Of a stretch of DNA of 64,000 nt, positions 57,538-64,000 are shown one piece after another. The number at the start of each line of letters is the position of its first letter. The first letter of the stretch is position 1. The stretch covers positions 306,668,665 to 306,732,664 of the forward strand of contig NC_073746.1 in NCBI RefSeq assembly GCF_029784135.1, given 5' to 3'. The position numbers and the translations under genes are program-made. The notes under the pieces are model-generated. The model did not search any database and was not told the DNA's origin. It worked only from the letters and a program-made list of their open reading frames with translations. Source of the stretch: Toxorhynchites rutilus septentrionalis (Eukaryota; Arthropoda; Insecta; Diptera; Culicidae).

Positions 57538-58890
57538 GTAGCCGATGATAAGACAGTTTTATCATTTAAATTAGAAGCACACCATCCTACGAGAATATTC
57601 TGAGATGGTGGAGTGTTGGAATTGACCTATCTGGTCATGGGAACCATTTGAAATTTCAAGAAATTCACGAAAATGGACAAGTCCTAAGGCTAATATTTTT
57701 CGGAGGCGATAGAATGTCAATTTTATCATTTGAATTAGAAGCATACTATCCTCCGAGAATATTCTGAGATGGTGGAATGTTGGAATTGACCCATCTGGTC
57801 ATGGGAACCATTTTAAATTTCAAGAAATTTACGATAATGGACAAGTCCTAAGGCTAATATTTTTCGGAGGCGATAGAATGTCAATTTTATCATTTGAATT
57901 AGAAGCATACCATCCTCCGAGAATATTCTGAGATGGTGGAATGTTGGAATTGACCCATCTGGTCATGGGAACCATTTTAAATTTCAAGAAATTTACGATA
58001 ATGGACAAGTCCTAAGGCTAATATTTTTTGGAGGCGATAGAATGTCGATTTTATCATTTGAATTAGAAGCATACCATCCTACGAGAATATTCTGAGATGG
58101 TGGAGTGTTGGAATTGACCCATCTGATCATGGGAACCATTTTAAATTTCAAGAAATTTACGATAATGGACAAGTCCTAAGGCTAATATTTTTTGGAGGCG
58201 ATAGAATGTCGATTTTATCATTTGAATTAGAAGCATACCATCCTACGAGAATATTCTGAGATGGTGAAGTGTTGGAATTGACCCATCTGATCATGGGAAC
58301 CATTTTAAATTTCAAGAAATTTACGATAATGGACAAGTCCTAAGGCTAATATTTTTCGGAGGCGATAGAATGTCAATTTTATCATTTGAATTAGAAGCAT
58401 ACTATCCTCCGAGAATATTCTGAGATGGTGGAGTGTTGGAATTGACCCATCTGATCATGGGAACCATTTTAAATTTCAAGAAATTTACGATAATGGACAA
58501 GTCCTAAGGCTAATATTTTTTGGAGGCGATAGAATGTCGATTTTATCATTTGAATTAGAAGCATACCATCCTACGAGAATATTCTGAGATGGTGGAATGT
58601 TGGAATTGACCCATCTGGTCATGGGAACCATTTAAAATTTCAAGAAATTTACGATAATGGACAAGTCCTAAGGCTAATATTTTTTGGAGGCGATAGAATG
58701 TCAATTTTATCATTTGAATTAGAAGCATACTATCCTCCGAAAATATTTTGAGATGGTGGAGTGTTGGAATTGACCTATCTGATCATAGGAACCATTTAAA
58801 ATTTAAAAAAAAATCCACGCGAATGGTTGAGGTTTATGGCAACTATTTTTTGTAGCCGATGGAATGACAATTTTTTCATTTTTGACTTAG
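57538..58890. repeat. 164-bp tandem (satellite-like) array, about 8 units
   Basis: GGAGGCGATAGAATGTC recurs at 57702, 57866, 58030, 58194, 58358, 58522 and 58686, exactly 164 bp apart. More diverged edge units start near 57538 and 58850, both with GTAGCCGAT. Interior units differ at only a few bases. Each unit holds AGAATATTCT inside a larger imperfect inverted repeat (ACCATC...GATGGT). The array stops about 100 bp from the stop codon of the Ulp1-transposase gene. Confidence 0.97.
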
Positions 58891-58970
58891 ACGACAGGAT
58901 TCTATCTCGTTTCTGAAAGGACTCAAACTGGACAAATAAAAATACTTCAAGTTAAAAGGTAATATAAAAA

Positions 58971-58976
58971 TTTATT
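58971..58976 (-). terminator. Polyadenylation signal of the Ulp1-transposase gene
   Basis: AATAAA on the minus strand, 16-21 nt after the TAA stop, implies a very short 3' untranslated region ending before the 164-bp array. Confidence 0.65.
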
Positions 58977-58991
58977 GATGAGACTTAAAAA

Positions 58992-61900
58992 TTATATCAT
59001 TTTAATTTTCGAACATATTTCACATTGTTTTGTAGATGGAATTTTTAGCACCATATTTGGGGCGCATCTACTGCAACACCTCCGTCCACATGATTGACAT
59101 GACAAAATTAGTGATTTCAAGCTGCTGCAGTATAAACAAATTTTTATTACTGCTGTATTTAGGAGTTTTATTTTGATTTGTTTCCTCTCAGAATCCATGT
59201 TTCCTAGCCCGGTCAACGGTTTCTTCAAAAGAAAGTTTTGTGCATATTTAGCTACATATACACCACAGTTGTAGTCGTCGTTTTGCTTGTCGTGCGCAAT
59301 ATTTTTCGAGCCGCTTTGCCAATTGGTTGAATCAAATGGTTGATTTTTAAGTCTCCGAATAGAGCTTACTGCCTTCAAAAATTCTTCTTGTACGTCCTTC
59401 AAATATGGGGATGCTGTTTCGAGAGGATCTAAATAAAAAGTTTCTCTATTCATAAAATCAGCAATGAAGAGAACCCAATGGTTCCCTCTTCCAACTTGCT
59501 TGGTGGGTGCTTGCCCAGCTCTAACATTCAAAGGAACCACCCATACTCCCGATGTATTGGTTAGAACTGGTAAAACATAATCTCGTTTCCTATCCAATAC
59601 TTCTTTTAGTTGAGTTGTATCAAACAAGTTTCTCGACATGTAAGTTGATACCAATTTTACGCTTTCGACCTCACATTCTTTTATGGCCACTGCAATTATC
59701 GCATCTAAGGTTTCTCCATCCATATATGTATGTGCATCGAGCGTTTGAAGCATTTCTGAGCTTACAATCATACTACTTACTCCTATGCTCTCATATTCTG
59801 AAGGAAACTCACCGAAATACCATTTGGTGGTAACTGGAAATTCAAATCCTTTGTCAATGAATTGATGAATAGAGGACAGATTACAGGTAGTTTCTAAATC
59901 TTCTTCTAATGATCTTTTTCTGTTGTTATCACTGTTTTCCTTTGAATCTGGGTGCTTCTGTGTTGATTGTTCAAGTTGTGTGTTTAAGCTGTTAGTTTCC
60001 TGCTTCTTTTTCTTCTTGAACAAGTGGGTTGAAGCATCTTTTTGAAAGTATGGACTATGCCATTCGTCCTCTATGTCTTCTACGTTTCCGACAAATCTGT
60101 CATATTCTGCGATTCTATCATCTTGACGTTTTTTAGCATTACTTATTCCTTTATCAGTAGCGTATATATCTTCAATGTCAAAGTCGGAAAAGTGGAACAG
60201 AGATTCAATATACGATTGTAGTTTTCGAAGAAAATGTGTTATTCTTTCGTAGAGCTGACCTTTCATAACATTGTGTTTCAATGTTCGGAAGAAGCTTTCA
60301 ACCCTTGCGTTTGAAATAGTATCCGGATTCGAGTCAATTTGAGATACTATTATATTTGACCACAAACAAACCACAGGCATGTATTTTTTCAAGGCGACAT
60401 CTTCCAAGAATCCTTTGAAATACAGTGGGTTCTGTGATCCTTGGCTGAGATCATCTATTTGTTTTAATGTTGTTTCAAATGTTTCTTTTAACAACGCATA
60501 AAAAGGCGATCCCAAGAAGATTTTGTCCTCATCTTTTTTTAGAATTTCTGGTTCACCGATGCCAGTATAATCAAATTTACCAGCGCTTTCTGAATCGAAG
60601 CTTGTTCTATCATTAATTTTTGCATCTAGTTCTTTTAGTGATGTCTCAAGCATTCGGTTCTCATTTGCAGATCCAAAAATGCATGTCATAATGATAAACA
60701 GATCGATTAAGTCCACTAAGTTTGTAGCACGTACAGCCAATCGCATACAGTCCATGAACTTATGTTTTATGTTGATTGGAGCAGATTTCAAGTCCTTAGA
60801 AACTACATTCATGAAATGACTGTAGCATAAATGAATGATAGTGAAATTGAGATTGAGTTCTCTTATGCAAACTTTATAACAATCTCGGATATACTCTGGT
60901 AGTGTATGGTGTTGATTATTAAGAGCCCGTATCAATCCACCAATCAGTGACCAGCTCCAATCAACACTAACAATTCTCGCTATTTTATTCAATTTATTCA
61001 TAGAGCTGCCTGACTCGTACGAAGCACGAAATATATTCAACCAATTGTGGAAGTCTACTGTTTTTTGGCTTTCAGTCACAAAGGTTGTTACGGGTACACT
61101 AAAATTTGACCGGTAATTGTATGCGACCAAAACATATATTTGAACACGCTTCTCAGCTTTTGAATATCGTACAACCGATCCAGTACCATCCATGTAGAAA
61201 ATAGGACTGTAAGTCTTGTTTTTTCTCAGCTCTTTGAACATTTTTGTATTAAAACAAATTACACCAAAGGGCTTTCTAAACACATTTTTGATATAAGATC
61301 CGTTATCCTCAGACATTTTTATCAAATCTTGAAAATCATCAATATCCCTGTTAAGCTTCGATTTAGCTTCACTGCTAATTTTTTTCAATACATTTTTGCT
61401 GACAATGTCTACCTTCTCGAATGGTTCCCTTTTTTTCTTTTCGTTGATCAACTTAGTTCGTAATTCAAGTGGTTTTTGGAGCTGCAGTTTTTTCATATTT
61501 ATGTTTCTTTTTACTCCTTTGCAATATGCCGCTTTCAGGTTTTCCCCGTGTATCAGGGTCATAGCGACATTAACATAGACATCGACTTTATATATGTTAT
61601 CACCATCCGTAACAGAAACAATTTTGAAACGATAAGATCTGCAGGTCTTGTGAGCGCAGACACCATAAAATAGCCAGCCAGATTTGTTGCAATTATGAGA
61701 ATTTATATTGATTATACAATAGATATTGAATTCTTCATATTTGATTTTTAACAAATCTTCTAAGGCCACTATAAAAGGCCTTCTATGCTTTTGTTGCTTA
61801 TATTTAGCATCGCCAACCTTGGTTTTGCTTTGCATTATATTATGTTGATCATAATGTTTACACATTTCAATGTTCTTCTTGTTGATGTAAAAAGAACACT

Positions 61901-63293
61901 CGTAAATTGAAGCACCACTATAAAGTCTTTTTGTGGCAGTTGCCCCACATTCCGCAACCTTGACATTGTATTTGATCCTGTTACTGTTGCCTTTTTCTTT
62001 TATCTCTTTTCGTAGGTTTTCAAAGTCCGTTGTATTGAACACAAGTTCAGTTACATCTACATCACTGCTATAAGTAGTATCTTGTGATTTGGTCGATCCT
62101 TCAAGATCATTGGTATCAAATGAAACAATCGAGTCTTGCATGTCGTTCGTTGATCTCTCTTGCATTTGACTTACTGATGTTTCAAAAATGCGACATTCAA
62201 TTTCTGGAGCATTAAGTTCCATTCCTTTCTTACATACTTTTGCAGGAAACTCGACGGATAATGATTTTATTTCGACACGCGATAAATCTGTTCCTTTCAA
62301 TAAAAATCCGAATGGAGGTTGCTGAAGAATAATACATATTAATACATGAATAATTAATTGGAAATGTCATCTTACTTCGTTATCTTTTCCCGTATTATCA
62401 ACGCCGTCAAAAGTAGTACTTTGAGAGTCGGCCAATTCCTCGAAATCGTTTGTGTCAAATGATACAAATGATAATGTTCTTGTTTCGACACGTGAAGGAG
62501 ATGAGTTTGTTTCGGACATATGATCTGTTTTATTTAATAAAAGCTGCTAAATAACAACTATTAATACATGAATTAATAAATAGAAATGTCATCTTACTTC
62601 ATGAACTCCAACGCAGTCTTGTGGCAAGCAGGCACTTTCATTCTCAAAAGAACATTCTTTGAAATTATCGATCTATAAAAATTTGAAGTTACTGTATGGC
62701 GTGACTATTTCAAAGCAATTTGATATTTTACACTTACGTTATGACTTTCAGCGGCAATTGAATGTTCAATATTCTGCGGAAATGATTTCACATTGAAAAT
62801 TTCAAAATAGTTTTATTAATTTCAGGAAGCTTATAACAATTATAAGGGTTCTCACCTTTCGTTCTGCACGATACTTCTTATATGTTGGATTACAAGCGAA
62901 GTTATTCCTAACTTTTTTTAAGTTAGGTGCGCATTTTTCGTTTAATCCCATTTCTACAAGAATTTCTTTCAGATTCTTAGAATTCAATTCGAATAGCTCA
63001 TCCAACTCTTCTCTAGCGATCAAATCATTCGCTGCATCCCAACAATTCTGCAAAGTAATCTCAGGAGCAAACCGTTTTACGGATTTTCGATGTTTCATTA
63101 GAAGGCTTTTGATTACCTTCATACTAGGATAGTTCGTTTTATCTAATCCCATACGCTCCAAAATTACTTGCATGTTCTTAAAATTTAACTTGAAATCATA
63201 TTCTAGGCACTTGGTTGAAATTAAACTGTTAACCGCTTCTAAACACATCTCTAAATTAATTTTATAAGAGGATGCCATCTTCACAGTACACAT
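58992..63293 (-). CDS. Five-exon MULE-like transposase fused to Ulp1/C48 protease
   Basis: Predicted exons are 63293-62856, 62773-62738, 62672-62598, 62546-62376 and 62321-58992, all phase 0 with GT-AG introns of 82, 65, 51 and 54 bp, giving about 1349 aa. Exon 1 holds two tandem copies of a module of about 65 aa. In exon 5 a Cys/His cluster (GVCAHKTCRSYRF) precedes a DDE core: Asp618 (YMDGTGSVV), Asp694 (SVDWSWSL), C-x2-H at 739-742 (LCYSH) and Glu915 (NARVESFFRTLKH). This order resembles MULE transposases. After an acidic/basic linker comes an Ulp1 domain with His1188 (GNHWVLF), Asp1205 (FYLDPLE), Gln1253 and Cys1259 (YNCGVYVA), then a Cys-rich tail. No stop or frameshift is present. Ulp1 domains cleave SUMO-like modifiers. 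KDZ-type elements also carry Ulp1, so family placement is tentative. An alternative start is the ATG at 63278. Confidence 0.85.
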
Positions 63294-63296
63294 TTC
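63293..63296 (-). other. Start context of the Ulp1-transposase gene
   Basis: Two in-frame ATGs, at 63293 and 63278 (codon 6), both have a purine at -3. The second also has G at +4, so MASSYKIN may be the true N-terminus. Confidence 0.5.
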
Positions 63297-63446
63297 TCAA
63301 TCCTTATAGTACTCCGGTTGGAAAGGGTCTGACTAAATTTACTGTAGGAAAAAACGACACTAGTTTTCAAAGTCCAAATTTTCACTATAACTTTCTCTAA
63401 TGGTTTCTAAATACACGTGGTGAATAAAAACTTATAAAGATGGATC

Positions 63447-63805
63447 ATATGCTGCTCTGCTACTTTTATACTCCCTGAAATTGGTGGGGTGTTTGTCCTG
63501 TCGGCTTCGCTCGGTTAGCTCGGGTGATATTAGTTTGTTGTGTTGATACTGCTTTCATCTCACTTTCGCACGTCTCTCGGTGATGCGATTGAATGAAAAG
63601 GATAGAAATTGTTTCGGCTGGTGTACGGAAAATTAGTGTTCCAAACGAAATGGATCGTCGTGGAATGGATCATGTTCTGCTCTGGTGGGGTATTTGTCCT
63701 GTCGGCTTCGCTCGGATAGCTCGGGTGATATTCGTTTGTTGTGTTGATACTGCTTTCATCTCACTTTCGCACGTCTCTGGGTGATGCAATGGAATGACAG
63801 GTCAT
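63447..63805. repeat. 200-bp duplicated upstream repeat
   Basis: Two copies with a period of about 200 bp share TTTGTCCTGTCGGCTTCGCT, TTTGTTGTGTTGATACTGCT and TCACTTTCGCACGTCTCT (about 63491-63590 and 63691-63790). The copy nearer the gene contains the TATA region; in the farther copy that stretch is deleted. Confidence 0.9.
63463..63470 (-). promoter_or_regulatory. TATA box for the Ulp1-transposase gene
   Basis: On the minus strand GGGAGTATAAAAGTAG lies about 170 bp upstream of the first ATG. A transcription start near 63435 would give a leader of about 140 nt. Confidence 0.6.
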
Positions 63806-64000
63806 GTCGCAACACGTATGCGCTCGCTCCGCGTGGCGCAAACAGTAGATATTATCGTCTATTACTGCTATTAATCACCTAATATTATTCTATACACTAA
63901 CTTAACGAACCAAAAAAATAAACACCCTTATTCTTGTTTTCGAACGAACACAAAACGTTCGAAAGAATGCCTCATTCGTATCCTTGGTTTCGTACGAAAG
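63806..64000. other. Window edge, upstream flank
   Basis: Contains GTTCGAA/TTCGTACGAAA words near the end and no gene. The 5' boundary of any element carrying the Ulp1-transposase gene is not visible and may lie outside. Confidence 0.4.

Noticed and set aside
57538..58890. Regular repeat array as a CRISPR
   Set aside because: Units are contiguous 164-bp copies without unique spacers, in a eukaryotic context.
58992..62300. Simple single-exon gene starting at 62300
   Set aside because: That position is a TTG, not an ATG. Canonical splice sites keep the frame into four upstream exons.

Overview
The window looks like euchromatic or intergenic DNA of a culicine (Aedes-like) mosquito. This is inferred from A+T-rich, transposon-dense sequence with insect-type short introns (51-82 bp), two tRNA-derived SINE families, an I/LOA-type LINE, a Ty1/copia element, several mariner/Tc1/pogo/hAT relics and dispersed histone-H2A-derived repeats. 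The species cannot be fixed from the sequence. There are no prokaryotic features, true tRNA or rRNA genes, or CRISPR.

Layout. 0-9 kb: a small TIR element carrying a THAP exon, a Tc1-type relic, two decayed histone H2A copies with histone 3' debris, an array of four long hairpins, two SINEs and a LINE ORF1 without ORF2. 9.7-10.1 kb: the one convincing host gene, an intronless dynein roadblock/LC7-type light chain. 10.6-11.9 kb: a nearly intact mariner broken only at codon 3. 12-20 kb: mostly unrecognised AT-rich DNA with repeats and a mariner relic. 20.1-24.7 kb: a full-length copia with apparently identical LTRs, sitting between two inverted ends of an older element. 25-39 kb: hAT, pogo-like, Tc1 and mariner relics and short repeats. 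39.4-45.6 kb: a full-length degenerate LINE inserted in a mariner relic, with a 13-bp target duplication. 46-56 kb: foldback elements, SINEs and an intron-containing RFC3 (RfC38) pseudogene. 57.5-64 kb: the most interesting locus.

That locus holds an apparently intact five-exon minus-strand gene (58992-63293, about 1349 aa predicted). It joins a duplicated N-terminal module, a Cys/His cluster, a DDE core resembling MULE transposases (D, D, C-x2-H, E) and a C-terminal Ulp1/C48 protease domain whose H-D-Q-C residues are all present, then a Cys-rich tail. A TATA box lies upstream and AATAAA just after the stop. A 164-bp tandem array abuts its 3' end and a 200-bp duplication lies upstream. The arrangement suggests a large autonomous transposon with tandem subterminal repeats, or a gene recently derived from one. 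Its ends were not found.
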